Shown here: piece after piece, positions 1-9,636 of the stretch | Layout: every line of letters begins with the position of its first letter | Position numbering within the stretch: position 1 is the first letter of the stretch | Assembly (NCBI GenBank): GCA_017305925.1 | Contig: JAFKJW010000197.1 | Location: 1-38,995 of the forward strand | Direction: 5' to 3' | Length of the DNA stretch: 38,995 bases | DNA from: Hyphomicrobiales bacterium | Lineage (GTDB): Bacteria; Pseudomonadota; Alphaproteobacteria; Rhizobiales; Rhizobiaceae | Position numbers and translations under genes: made by a program | The notes under the pieces: model-generated | The model's input: the letters and a program-made list of their open reading frames with translations, nothing else | Told to the model about the DNA's origin: nothing | Databases searched by the model: none

Positions 1-57
1 AGCCCTTTCGCGCCCCCCTCTGTCCTGCCGCGCGGATGGAGGCGAATCCGATCGGCG

Positions 58-1311
58 TCAGGCCTCGCCCGCCGGCACCGCTTCCCCGCGGCGACGGCCG
101 AACGCCTCGTGGCCGATCACGGTGACGGCCGGCGCCAGCATGACGATGACGAGGCAGACCGCCATGTCGACGCCGGCGGCCGCGGCGGCGACGGCAAGGG
201 CGATCACCGCCGCGGTCGCGGCCAGCAGCCCCATATGCCCGGCGTCGAAACGGCGCAGCAGGTAGTCATGGAGCGCGTAGGCCATGGCGAGAAACAGGCC
301 GACGGGAACCGCCACGCTGAGCACGGTCGCCAGCGGCCCGATCGCCGCCTTGTGCTCGATGAAGAGGGCGGCGACGTGCAGGCCCGCGCCGGTGGCGACG
401 ATCGCCGCGATGATGGCGATCTGGCCGTAGCCCCAGCCGAAGGAGCGGTCGCGGTGGACATGCAGGACCCGCGCCGAGGGCAGCAGGCTGTAGACCCACC
501 AGATGCCGAAGGTGAGCCCCATGCCGGCGACGCATACCAGCGCCGCGTCGAGGGTCCAGCCCTGTTCCTCGACCACGGCGGAGAGCGACGCGACGGTTCC
601 GACCACGCCCTCGCCGAGCGCGATCAAGGCAAACAGGCTGTAGCGCTCGGCGATATGATGGGCGTGCCAGGGCGTGCCGCCGTCCCGGCGCTCGGCGATG
701 ACCGGCCCGGACAGTTCGATGACGGCCAGGACGGCTGCGAGCGCGATGCTGGTCGCGACGGAAAAATCCAGGACGATCTGGACGACCCAGCCGACCTGCG
801 CGATCGTGATGGCGACGACATAGGCAAGGCAGGCGCGGCGGTGCGCAGGGTCCTGCCTGGCCGCGCGCAGCCATTGAAAGATCATCGCCACGCGCATGAC
901 GACGTAGCCGAGCACCACCACCGAATTGTCGAGATGGGCGCCCTCTTCCAGGGAGGCGAACATGGGCGCCAGGCCGATGGCCAGCACCAGCACGCCGATC
1001 ATCTGCACCATGGTGACGATCCGGAAGATCCAGTCGTCGGTGTCGTAGGCCGACGCGAACCAGGAGAAATTGATCCACGCCCAGCAGATGGCGAAGCTCG
1101 CGAAGCCGAAGCCGGTCAGGGCCACGCCGTAATGGCCGGCGGCGAGCAAATGGGCGAACTGGGCGGCGGCAAAACCGAAGGTCGTCGCGAAGGTCAGGTC
1201 GAACAGCGCCTCGAGCGGCGTGGCGGCGCGATGCGCCTCGTGCGGATCGCGCCCGCTCATGCGGCGGGCGCGATGGACTGGATCCCCGGTTTCCGTCCTC
1301 GTCTCGCTCAT
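58..1311 (-). CDS. LtrA family (low temperature requirement protein A-like) integral membrane protein
   Basis: 417 residues. After a charged cytoplasmic N-terminus of about 30 residues, the protein has the LtrA opening motif TPLEALFDLTFATTFGF and then a series of about eleven hydrophobic segments to the C-terminus. That pattern and length fit the LtrA family, polytopic inner-membrane proteins of unknown biochemical activity, named from a Listeria cold-sensitive mutant. The gene lies 92 bp downstream of a LysR-type regulator on the same strand and may be co-transcribed with it, but no overlap forces this. The family call is firm; the function is unknown. Confidence 0.85.
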   Translation of the reverse strand: MSETRTETGDPVHRARRMSGRDPHEAHRAATPLEALFDLTFATTFGFAAAQFAHLLAAGHYGVALTGFGFASFAICWAWINFSWFASAYDTDDWIFRIVTMVQMIGVLVLAIGLAPMFASLEEGAHLDNSVVVLGYVVMRVAMIFQWLRAARQDPAHRRACLAYVVAITIAQVGWVVQIVLDFSVATSIALAAVLAVIELSGPVIAERRDGGTPWHAHHIAERYSLFALIALGEGVVGTVASLSAVVEEQGWTLDAALVCVAGMGLTFGIWWVYSLLPSARVLHVHRDRSFGWGYGQIAIIAAIVATGAGLHVAALFIEHKAAIGPLATVLSVAVPVGLFLAMAYALHDYLLRRFDAGHMGLLAATAAVIALAVAAAAAGVDMAVCLVIVMLAPAVTVIGHEAFGRRRGEAVPAGEA

Positions 1312-1403
1312 GCGCGGCCTTCCGCTGGTTTGCGTTCTCTTCCGACAGCACTGCGCCCCCGAGGGGCAGGATCATGCGTCAAGGCGGCAAGCGCCATCCG
1401 CAG

Positions 1404-2375
1404 TCAAGGCCCCGTGCGTGAAATATCCACGCCGCGCAGCGGCGCCGGCCTCGTCGCCCGGACGGTCTCCCGGCCGAAAGCCACGGCCATGACCCGCTTG
1501 TGCTCCTCGATCTCCTCGAAGAACCATTCGAGGAAGCGGGCGATTTCCGGCTTGCTGCCGACGCCCGGGCGCTGGTGCAGATAATAGCCGGCCGGATAGT
1601 CGTGATAGGTGGCGAACGGCGCGACGAGCCGGCCCTGCTGCAAAAGGTCCTGCGCCATGATCGTGTCGGCGAGCGCGATGCCGGTGCCGTTCGCCACCTC
1701 GCGCATGATCAGCGTGCAGTCATGCAGTATGGTGCCCGCCTTGCCGACATTGCCGACCACGCCCTCCTGCGCCAGCCACCGCTCCCACCGCCGGCTTTCG
1801 CGCTCGTGGATGAGGCAGTGCCGCAGAAGATCCTGCGGGACCAGCAGCGGGTCCGCTTCCTCCAGAAGCGCGGGCGAGCAGACCGGCGTCAGCATGAGGG
1901 GCAGGATCAGCTTCAGCGCGGGGCTGGTCTTCTCGTTGAACTCGTCGACGATGGCCAGGTCGAAGTCGGAGCGCTTGCCGGACGCCGAGATCTCCAGGTC
2001 GATCGAAGGGTGGAGGCGGCGAAACGCGGGCAGGCGGTCCGCCAGCCACAGGTTCAGGAAGGTCGGCTCGCACATGAGGCGGATGCGCTTGCGCGCGCGG
2101 CCCGCGCCGTCGGCGAGGCTGACGTCCTCGGTGGCCCGCCTGATGGCCTCGAACGCCTCGGACAGGCTGTGCGCGTAATAGGAGCCGGTCGCCGTCAGCG
2201 TTATCTGCCGGAAGCTGCGCTCGAACAGCTCCTGCCCGAGACACCTTTCGAGAGCGCGGATATGGCGGCTGACGGCCGAGGGCGTAAGCCGCAGCTCTTC
2301 GGCCGCGTCCTTGACGCTGCCCAGGCGCGCCGCGGCTTCGAAGGCGCGCATCCCGTTGAGCGAAGGCAGAACCAT
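1404..2375 (-). CDS. LysR-type transcriptional regulator (GcvA-like)
   Basis: 323 residues. The N-terminal winged helix-turn-helix covers about residues 4-63 (LPSLNGMRAFEAAARLGSV, then LTPSAVSRHIRALE), followed by a substrate-binding effector domain to about residue 300. The MVLPSLNGMRAFE opening is typical of GcvA-type regulators. It is transcribed divergently from the aminopeptidase and peptide-transporter cluster that begins at 2518, the usual arrangement of a LysR regulator and its target. A perfect 12-bp inverted repeat lies only 13 bp upstream of its start codon and is the obvious autoregulatory and target site. No good Shine-Dalgarno sequence precedes the ATG at 2375. The effector is unknown; a peptide or amino acid would fit the context. 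Confidence 0.93.
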   Translation of the reverse strand: MVLPSLNGMRAFEAAARLGSVKDAAEELRLTPSAVSRHIRALERCLGQELFERSFRQITLTATGSYYAHSLSEAFEAIRRATEDVSLADGAGRARKRIRLMCEPTFLNLWLADRLPAFRRLHPSIDLEISASGKRSDFDLAIVDEFNEKTSPALKLILPLMLTPVCSPALLEEADPLLVPQDLLRHCLIHERESRRWERWLAQEGVVGNVGKAGTILHDCTLIMREVANGTGIALADTIMAQDLLQQGRLVAPFATYHDYPAGYYLHQRPGVGSKPEIARFLEWFFEEIEEHKRVMAVAFGRETVRATRPAPLRGVDISRTGP

Positions 2376-2387
2376 GGGCGATCATGG

Positions 2388-2418
2388 CCATTCGATTGAG
2401 TTTTTGTCAATCGAATGG
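2388..2418. promoter_or_regulatory. Perfect 12-bp inverted repeat, probable LysR operator
   Basis: The arms CCATTCGATTGA (2388-2399) and TCAATCGAATGG (2407-2418) are exact reverse complements separated by 7 nt. The repeat sits in the 142-bp divergent region between the LysR start (2375) and the aminopeptidase start (2518). A LysR-type binding site is expected here, and the position overlapping the regulator's own promoter suggests autorepression plus control of the peptide cluster. It could also form an RNA hairpin, but no U-tract follows in a position that would make it a terminator. Confidence 0.7.
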
Positions 2419-2517
2419 GGTGAAATTGGCGTTTGAACACCCGCCGTCATTTTTGAATATCGAAAAAGGAAAATTCGCGACCTGAACGGCCGTCCTGCGA
2501 CGGCGGGTGAAAGCCTG

Positions 2518-4032
2518 ATGCCCCAGTCTCCAGTGACCGTTTTCGACACCGCCGCCGCGCTTCAGGACGACGCTCCGGTCGTGGTCGTCCTGAAGGCTTC
2601 GGGGCACGGCTTCGGCGCGCGCGCCGCCGGGCTGGATGCGCGGGCGGGCGGCTTGCTGTCGCGGGCCTGCGAGGCGGCGGCCTTTTCGGCCGGGAACGGC
2701 GAATGCCTCGACATCGTGGCTCCCGGCGGCCTTGCCGCGCGGCGCGTCGTCGTCCTCGGCCTCGGCGAGGCGGCGGCCATGACGCCGCTTTCCGTCACCC
2801 GTGCCGGTGCCGGCCTCGCCGGGTTCCTCGAAAAGCAGGGCGAAAGCGCGGTTTCGATCCTTTTCGACGCCGTCGACGGCTCGCCGCTTGCCGGCGCGGA
2901 ACTCGCGGCGCGGCTGGCGTTCGGCATGCGCCTGAGGCGATACCGCTTCGACCTGCGTAGCAAGCGGCCCGGCGCGACGGCCGAAGCGGGCTGGCGCATC
3001 CGGCTCGCCGGCGTGGAGGAACGGGACGGCGCCGCGCTCGGGCGCCTCAACGCCGTCGCGGACGGCGTCGAGCTGGCGCGCACGCTGGTGAACCTGCCGG
3101 CCAACATCCTGCATCCCGACAGCTTCCTCGACCATCTGGAGCCGTTGCGCGAAGCGGGGGTGGAGATCGAGACGCTCGACGCGGCGGACCTGAAGCGGCT
3201 GGGCATGAACGCCCTGCTGGCGGTCGGGTCCGCCTCCCAGCATCCGCCGCGCATCGTCGTGCTGCGCCATCGCGGCAAGGGCGGCGCGGACGCGCCGCTG
3301 GCCTTCGTCGGCAAGGGGGTGTGCTTCGATTCCGGCGGGCTCTGCGCCAAGTCCGGGCCGCAGATGTTCGAGATGAAGGGCGACATGGCCGGCGCGGCCG
3401 CCGTTGCGGGCCTGCTGCTGGCGCTCGCCCGGCAGGGCAGCGAGGTCGACGCGGTGGGCGTCCTCGGCATCGCCGAGAACCTGCCGTCGGGCAAGGCGTA
3501 CAAGCCGGGCGACGTCATCACCACGATGTCGGGACAGACCGTGGAGGTGTTCGACACCGACTGCGAGGGCCGCATGCTCCTGGCCGACACGCTCCATTAC
3601 ACGGCGACGCGCTTCAAGCCGGCCGCGATGGTCGATCTGGCGACGCTGACCTATTCGGTCATGCGCGGGCTGGGCAGCGTCTTTGCCGGCCTGTTCGCCA
3701 CCGACGACGGCCTCGCCACCGGCATGATCGCCGCGGGCGAGGCGGTCGGGGAACGATTCTGGCGCATGCCGCTCGACCACGCCTATGACGAGGGGCTGCA
3801 ATCGCCGCTGGCGGATCTGCGCCAGCATGCGCGCAATCTGGAAGACGGCGACGCGCCCCATGCGGCGGCGTTCCTGCGGCATTTCACCGACAACCGGCCC
3901 TGGGTGCATCTCGACATCGCCGGCAAGGAGATCTCCGAGACCGACGGCCCGCTGGCCAGGCAGGGCGGCATCGGCTTCGGCGTGCAGATGCTCGAGCAAT
4001 GGGTGCACGAGGGCGGGCGGAAGCATAGGTGA
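2518..4032 (+). CDS. Leucyl aminopeptidase family protein (M17 metallopeptidase)
   Basis: 504 residues, normal for M17. The N-terminal macro-like domain covers about residues 1-170 and the catalytic domain about 180-500. By alignment with the family, metal and catalytic residues are Lys266 and Asp271 (GKGVCFDSGG), Lys278, Asp289 (MKGDMAG), and Asp348, Glu350 and Arg352 in the signature, so the dinuclear centre looks intact. The signature reads DTDCEGR where the classical one is NTDAEGR: Asn is replaced by Asp and Ala by Cys. The enzyme releases N-terminal residues from peptides in the cytoplasm. It is first in a plus-strand cluster with an S33 peptidase and a dipeptide-type ABC transporter, which implies degradation of imported peptides. 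An inverted repeat 100 bp upstream probably binds the divergent LysR protein. Confidence 0.95.
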   Translation: MPQSPVTVFDTAAALQDDAPVVVVLKASGHGFGARAAGLDARAGGLLSRACEAAAFSAGNGECLDIVAPGGLAARRVVVLGLGEAAAMTPLSVTRAGAGLAGFLEKQGESAVSILFDAVDGSPLAGAELAARLAFGMRLRRYRFDLRSKRPGATAEAGWRIRLAGVEERDGAALGRLNAVADGVELARTLVNLPANILHPDSFLDHLEPLREAGVEIETLDAADLKRLGMNALLAVGSASQHPPRIVVLRHRGKGGADAPLAFVGKGVCFDSGGLCAKSGPQMFEMKGDMAGAAAVAGLLLALARQGSEVDAVGVLGIAENLPSGKAYKPGDVITTMSGQTVEVFDTDCEGRMLLADTLHYTATRFKPAAMVDLATLTYSVMRGLGSVFAGLFATDDGLATGMIAAGEAVGERFWRMPLDHAYDEGLQSPLADLRQHARNLEDGDAPHAAAFLRHFTDNRPWVHLDIAGKEISETDGPLARQGGIGFGVQMLEQWVHEGGRKHR

Positions 4033-4081
4033 TTGCCGCTTCGGGCGGCGGTGTATAGCGTAGGTCAGGCGAGGTGGGACG

Positions 4082-4984
4082 GTGGCGGCGATCAAGAGCA
4101 GCGAAGGACGCGCCAGGTTCGGCGCTTATGAGACGTGGTATCGGGTCTCGGGCGACCTGGGGGCGGGCAAGCCGCCGGTCGTGATCCTGCACGGCGGCCC
4201 CGGCGTCGCGCACAATTACGTCGATTCCTACAAGCTTCTCGCCGGGCAGGGCCGCGCCGTCATCCATTACGACCAGCTCGGCTGCGGAAACTCGACACTT
4301 CTGCCGGACAAGGGCGCCGACTTCTGGACGCCGCAGCTCTTCATCGACGAGCTCGAGAACCTGGTCGACCATCTCGGCATCCGCCCCGCCTTCCACGTGC
4401 TGGGCCAGAGCTGGGGCGGGATGCTGGGCGCGGAATATGCGGTGACGCGGCCGAAGGGCCTCAAGTCGCTCACCATCGCCAATTCGCCGGCTTCGATGAA
4501 GCTGTGGGTGGAAGAGGCCAACCGGCTGCGCGCCGACCTGCCCGCGGCCATCCAGGACGCGCTGAACCGGCACGAGAAGGCCGGCACCACGGGCGATCCG
4601 GAATACCAGCAGGCGACGACGGCCTTCTACGAGCGGCATGTCTGCCGCGTCGTGCCGTTCCCGCCGGAGGTCACGGAGAGCTTCGAGCAGGTGGCGCGCA
4701 ATCCCACCGTCTACAATGTGATGAACGGGCCGAACGAATTCTTCGTCATCGGCACGCTGAAGAGCTGGAGCATCATCGACCGCCTGCCGGCGATCGAGGT
4801 GCCGACCCTCATCATCTCCGGGCGTTACGACGAGGCGACGCCGGCGACCGTCCAGCCCTACAAGGACGGCATCAAGGGATCCCGCTGGGAGATATTCGAG
4901 CATTCCAGCCACATGCCGCATGTGGAGGAAACGGAAAAATGCATGCAGGTCGTGGGCGAATTCCTCGACCGGCACGATCGTTGA
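4082..4984 (+). CDS. Proline iminopeptidase-family alpha/beta hydrolase (S33)
   Basis: 300 residues starting at a GTG preceded by GAGGTGGG. The oxyanion-hole motif HGGPG is at residues 37-41, the nucleophile elbow GQSWGG places Ser110 as nucleophile, an Asp lies in RYDEATP (about 254), and a His in SSHMPH (about 278) completes the triad. These are hallmarks of the S33 proline iminopeptidase/tricorn-interacting-factor group, which includes amino-acid amidases. The family segment DQxGCGxS is present as DQLGCGNS. No signal peptide is visible, so it is cytoplasmic. It sits 49 bp after the M17 peptidase and 17 bp before the binding-protein gene, consistent with trimming Pro-containing or amidated peptides delivered by the transporter. 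Exact specificity cannot be read from sequence. Confidence 0.9.
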   Translation: MAAIKSSEGRARFGAYETWYRVSGDLGAGKPPVVILHGGPGVAHNYVDSYKLLAGQGRAVIHYDQLGCGNSTLLPDKGADFWTPQLFIDELENLVDHLGIRPAFHVLGQSWGGMLGAEYAVTRPKGLKSLTIANSPASMKLWVEEANRLRADLPAAIQDALNRHEKAGTTGDPEYQQATTAFYERHVCRVVPFPPEVTESFEQVARNPTVYNVMNGPNEFFVIGTLKSWSIIDRLPAIEVPTLIISGRYDEATPATVQPYKDGIKGSRWEIFEHSSHMPHVEETEKCMQVVGEFLDRHDR

Positions 4985-5001
4985 AAAAGGGGAAAACGAA
5001 G

Positions 5002-6669
5002 ATGAAGATGAAGAAGTTCGTTCTGGCGGCGGCAGCCGCTTCTCTGCTGGCCTGCGGGTGGCAGGCGCCCGCAAGCGCGGAATATCTCCAGGAACACCGG
5101 GGCGGCACCTTGCGCCTGCTGGCGCGTTCGGCTGCCGGCACGCTCGATCCGCACATCAATTACACGCTGCAATACTGGCAGATCTTCCAGCCGCTCTATG
5201 ACGGCCTCGTCGCGTTCCGCAAGGCGGACGGCAAGGACGGCTTCAAGATCGTGGCCGACCTCGCCGAGGACATGCCCGAGGTGAGCGACGACGGCAAGAC
5301 CTTCACGTTCAAGCTGCGCAAGGGCCTCAAGTTCTCCAACGGCCAGGACGTGACCGTCAAGGACGTGGTGGCCTCCTTCCAGCGCATCTTCAAGGTCAAC
5401 GGCCCCACCTCGGGCACCTTCTACAACGGCATCGTCGGCGCCGACAAATGCATCGCCGAGGCCAGTAGCTGCACGCTGGAGGGCGGCGTGGTCGCCGACG
5501 AGGCGTCCGGCACCATAACGCTGCATATCGTCAAGCCGGACGCCGAGTTCATCGACAAGCTGGCCATGCCGCATGCCGTGATCCTGCCGGCGGATACGCC
5601 GACGGAGGACGTGGGCTCCAATCCCATCCCGGGCACCGGGGCCTACGCCATCTCGGCCTACGATCCGAACAAGGGCATGACGATGGTGCGCAACCCGCAT
5701 TTCAAGCAGTGGAGCGAGGAAGCGCAGCCCGACGGCTACCCGGACGTCGTGCAGTATGATTTCGGCCTCACGGAAGAAGCCGCCGTGACCGCCATCCAGA
5801 AGGGCGAGGCGGACTGGATGTACGACCAGCCGCCGACCGACCGACTGGTGGAACTCGGCACCAAATACATGGACCAGGTGCACATCTCGCCGCTGACGGC
5901 CTGGTGGTACGCGCCGCTCAACACGCGGCTGGCGCCGTTCGACAACGAGAAGGCGCGGCAGGCCGTGGCCTATGCGGTCGACCGCAACACGCTGGTCAAC
6001 CTGTTCGGCGGCAAGGTTCTCGCCTCGCCGGTCTGCCAGGTCCTGCCGCCGGACTTCCCCGGCCATGTGGACTATTGCCCGTTCACCAAGGATCCCGGCG
6101 CCAAATGGTCCGCCCCCGATCTCGACAAGGCCAAGCAGCTGGTCGAGGAATCCGGGACCAAGGGCCAGAAGGTGACGGTGATCGTCGAGGACACGGCCGT
6201 GTCGCGCGCGATCGGCGTCTACCTGCAGAGCGTGCTGACCTCCATCGGCTTCGAGGCCGACGTGAAGCCGATCTCGCCGAACCTCCAGTTCACCTACATC
6301 CAGAACACCAACAACAAGGTGCAGATGTCGGTGAGCCAGTGGTATCAGGACTATCCGGCCGCCTCGAACTTCCTCAACATCCTGTTCGGCTGCGACAGCT
6401 TCCGCGAGGGATCGGACGCCTCGGTCAACATCTCCGGCTTCTGCGACAAGGACATCGACGCCAAGATGAAGCAGGCGATGGATCTCGGCGTGACGGACCA
6501 GGAAGCGGCGAACAAGCTGTGGGCCGAGGTGGACAAGGAAGTGACCGACAAGGCGCCGGCCGTGGCGCTGTTCACGCCGAAGCATGTCGACTTCGTCAGC
6601 AAGCGGGTCGGCAACTTCAAGTTCAACGCCCAGTTCTACTGGATCGTCACCCAGGCCTGGGTGCAGTGA
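5002..6669 (+). CDS. ABC transporter substrate-binding protein, peptide type (SBP_bac_5)
   Basis: 555 residues from the ATG preceded by AAGGGG. The N-terminus is a secretion signal (MKMKKFVLAAAAASLLACGW); it could be cleaved after ASA near residue 28, or Cys18 in SLLAC could act as a lipobox cysteine, so whether it is a free periplasmic protein or a lipoprotein is open. The body is a family 5 extracellular solute-binding protein (for example GGTLRLL near the mature N-terminus, AVAYAVDRNTLV in the C-terminal half), the class that binds di- and oligopeptides, nickel or glycans. It heads a complete transporter set (two permeases, two ATPases), and the two upstream peptidases favour peptide uptake. 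Confidence 0.95.
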   Translation: MKMKKFVLAAAAASLLACGWQAPASAEYLQEHRGGTLRLLARSAAGTLDPHINYTLQYWQIFQPLYDGLVAFRKADGKDGFKIVADLAEDMPEVSDDGKTFTFKLRKGLKFSNGQDVTVKDVVASFQRIFKVNGPTSGTFYNGIVGADKCIAEASSCTLEGGVVADEASGTITLHIVKPDAEFIDKLAMPHAVILPADTPTEDVGSNPIPGTGAYAISAYDPNKGMTMVRNPHFKQWSEEAQPDGYPDVVQYDFGLTEEAAVTAIQKGEADWMYDQPPTDRLVELGTKYMDQVHISPLTAWWYAPLNTRLAPFDNEKARQAVAYAVDRNTLVNLFGGKVLASPVCQVLPPDFPGHVDYCPFTKDPGAKWSAPDLDKAKQLVEESGTKGQKVTVIVEDTAVSRAIGVYLQSVLTSIGFEADVKPISPNLQFTYIQNTNNKVQMSVSQWYQDYPAASNFLNILFGCDSFREGSDASVNISGFCDKDIDAKMKQAMDLGVTDQEAANKLWAEVDKEVTDKAPAVALFTPKHVDFVSKRVGNFKFNAQFYWIVTQAWVQ

Positions 6670-6692
6670 CGGCAAGCTGACGGATCGCTTCC

Positions 6693-7709
6693 GTGCCGGG
6701 TGACGCCGCAGCCATACCGCGCAGGACGCGGGGGCCATGGGCCCTCGCCTTCGCGAAGCTGACGAGGAACAGGGCCGCCATGGCGGCCCTGCTGGTGTTC
6801 CTGCTGATCGTGGCCGCCTGCATCAGCGCGCCGCTCTATGCGCGCTGGGCCGGCGTCGATCCGTTCACGTCGACGCTCGACGCGGTGCTCCATATCGACG
6901 GGCAGGACGTGCCCGTCATGGAGCAGTCCACGGAGGGGCTGGGGCTCGGCTACACGCCGCTCGGTCCCACCTGGAGGCTCGGCAACTACTTCCTCGGCGC
7001 CGACAACCAGGGCCGGGACGTGATGGCCCGCCTGCTCTATGGCGGGCTCAACTCGCTTTTCATCTCCGCAGCCGCGACGATCCTGACGCTGCTGCTCGGG
7101 ACGGCGACCGGGCTGATCGCCGGCTATTTCGGCGGCATCACCGACACTGTGCTGTCGCGCCTTCTCGACATATTGTGGGCCTTTCCGATCTACCTGCTGG
7201 CGATCTCGCTTTCGATCGTCACCATCGCGCAGGGCCTCTCCATCGGGCCGATCACGATCGAGTCCGGCAGCCTGTGGCTGCCGATCATCATCATCGGCAT
7301 CGTCTACGTGCCCTATGTGGCGCGGCCCATCCGGGGGCAGGTGCTGTCGCTGCGCAACAGCGAGTTCGTGCTGGCCGCCATCAATCTCGGCGTGCCGGGG
7401 CCGCGCATCCTGTGGCGCGACATCCTGCCCAACATCACCACCACGCTGATCGTCTTCGTGCCGCTGATGATCGCGCTGAACATGCTGACGGAATCGGCGC
7501 TGTCGTTCCTGTCCATCGGCGTGCAGCCGCCCGGCGCGAGCTGGGGCACCATCATCCAGGACGGGCAGGCGCTGCTCTACACGCGCCCGCTGGTGGCCGT
7601 GGCGCCCGGCATCGCCATCGCCATCTCGGTGATGGCGCTCAACGTCTTCGGCGACGGCCTGCGCGACGCGCTCGACCCGCGCTCCAAGGTCCAGCTGGGG
7701 CGCGACTGA
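6693..7709 (+). CDS. Peptide ABC transporter permease, DppC/OppC type
   Basis: 338 residues from a GTG start 23 bp after the binding-protein gene. The first membrane segment (about residues 28-48) is followed by a periplasmic stretch containing GADNQGRDVMARLLYGG, the hallmark of the OppC/DppC family (GTDxxGRD). Further hydrophobic segments and the cytoplasmic EAA-type loop (INLGVPGPRILWRDILPN) complete a BPD_transp_1 domain. The stop codon overlaps the next permease start in a TGATG junction. Here the C-type permease precedes the B-type, the reverse of the order in E. coli dppBC. The start is the least certain point because no strong ribosome site is visible. Confidence 0.94.
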   Translation: MPGDAAAIPRRTRGPWALAFAKLTRNRAAMAALLVFLLIVAACISAPLYARWAGVDPFTSTLDAVLHIDGQDVPVMEQSTEGLGLGYTPLGPTWRLGNYFLGADNQGRDVMARLLYGGLNSLFISAAATILTLLLGTATGLIAGYFGGITDTVLSRLLDILWAFPIYLLAISLSIVTIAQGLSIGPITIESGSLWLPIIIIGIVYVPYVARPIRGQVLSLRNSEFVLAAINLGVPGPRILWRDILPNITTTLIVFVPLMIALNMLTESALSFLSIGVQPPGASWGTIIQDGQALLYTRPLVAVAPGIAIAISVMALNVFGDGLRDALDPRSKVQLGRD

Positions 7710-8676
7710 TGATCTATCCGATCCTGCGGCGCCTCGGCCAGATGCTGTTCGTGATGTTCGGCATCTCGGTGATCGTGTTCCTGATCTTCTTCGCCACGCC
7801 CGGCGCCGATCCGGCCGCGCGCATCGCCGGGCGCAACGCCTCGCCCGAGGTGCTGGAGGCGGTGCGCCATTCCTTCGGCTTCGACCGGCCGCTCTATGTC
7901 CAGTATGCGCTGATGATGAAGAAGATCTTCATCACCGGCGACCTCACCTCCTTCGTCAACCGCGGCTGGAAGGTGGTGCCGGCGGTGCTGGATTCCATCC
8001 CGGTCACGCTTTCGCTGGTGACGGGGGCGGCGGTGCTGTGGGTGGTGTTTTCCATCATCATCGGCATCGCGGCCGCGGCCACCCGCGACAGCTGGCTGGA
8101 CAAGCTCCTGATGGCGCTCGGCCTGCTCGGCATCTCCATGCCGGTCTACTGGCTGGGCGAGGTGATGAACCTGTTCAGCCAGAGCCGCTACCACGACACG
8201 TGGCTGTTCTCCTGGGTGCCGCCGCTCGGCTACAAGAACTTCTCCGACGACCCGAAGGGCTGGTTCCTGACGCTGGTGATCCCCTGGATCACGCTCGCCG
8301 TCCTTTATATCGGCATATACGGCCGGGTGCTGCGGGCGGCGATCCTCGAGTCCATGCAGGAGGACTATATCCGCACCGCCCGCGCCAAGGGGCTTTCGGA
8401 GACGCGCATCCTGCTGCGCCACGCGCTGCGCACCTCGCTCATCTCCTTCGTCACGCTGTTCGGCCTGGATTTCGGCGCGCTGGTGGGCGGTTCGGCCCTG
8501 CTGACCGAAGTCGTCTTCGGCCTGCAAGGCATCGGCAAGCTGACCTACGACGCGCTCCAGAGCCTCGACCTGCCGATGATCATGGCGACCGTCATGTACG
8601 CCTCGATGTTCGTGGTGATCGCCAACGCGCTGGTCGACTTCGTCTACATTCTTCTCGATCCGCGCGTGAAGACGTC

Positions 8677-8680
<4 letters not shown>
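7709..8680 (+). CDS. Peptide ABC transporter permease, DppB/OppB type
   Basis: 323 residues. The start ATG shares one base with the preceding stop (TGATG). The N-terminal segment MIYPILRRLGQMLFVMFGISVIVF with the following TPGDP-like FATPGADPAARIAGR is typical of DppB/OppB, and the EAA loop ARAKGLSETRILLRHALR is present near residue 230. About six membrane segments are visible. It forms the channel together with the preceding C-type permease. A somewhat long insertion around residues 160-190 (SQSRYHDTWLFSWVPPLGY) faces the periplasm. It overlaps the next gene by 4 bp (ATGA). Confidence 0.95.

Positions 8681-9632
<952 letters not shown>

Positions 9633-9636
<4 letters not shown>

Noticed and set aside
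2407-4095. Long minus-strand open frame opposite the aminopeptidase gene (562 codons)
   Set aside because: It is antisense to a gene with complete M17 motifs; long antisense frames are expected in DNA this rich in G+C, and its product has no recognisable domain.
4858-6738. Long minus-strand open frame opposite the peptide-binding-protein gene
   Set aside because: Same reason: the plus strand encodes a clear family 5 binding protein with signal peptide; the antisense product is compositionally biased (His, Arg, Val-rich) without motifs.
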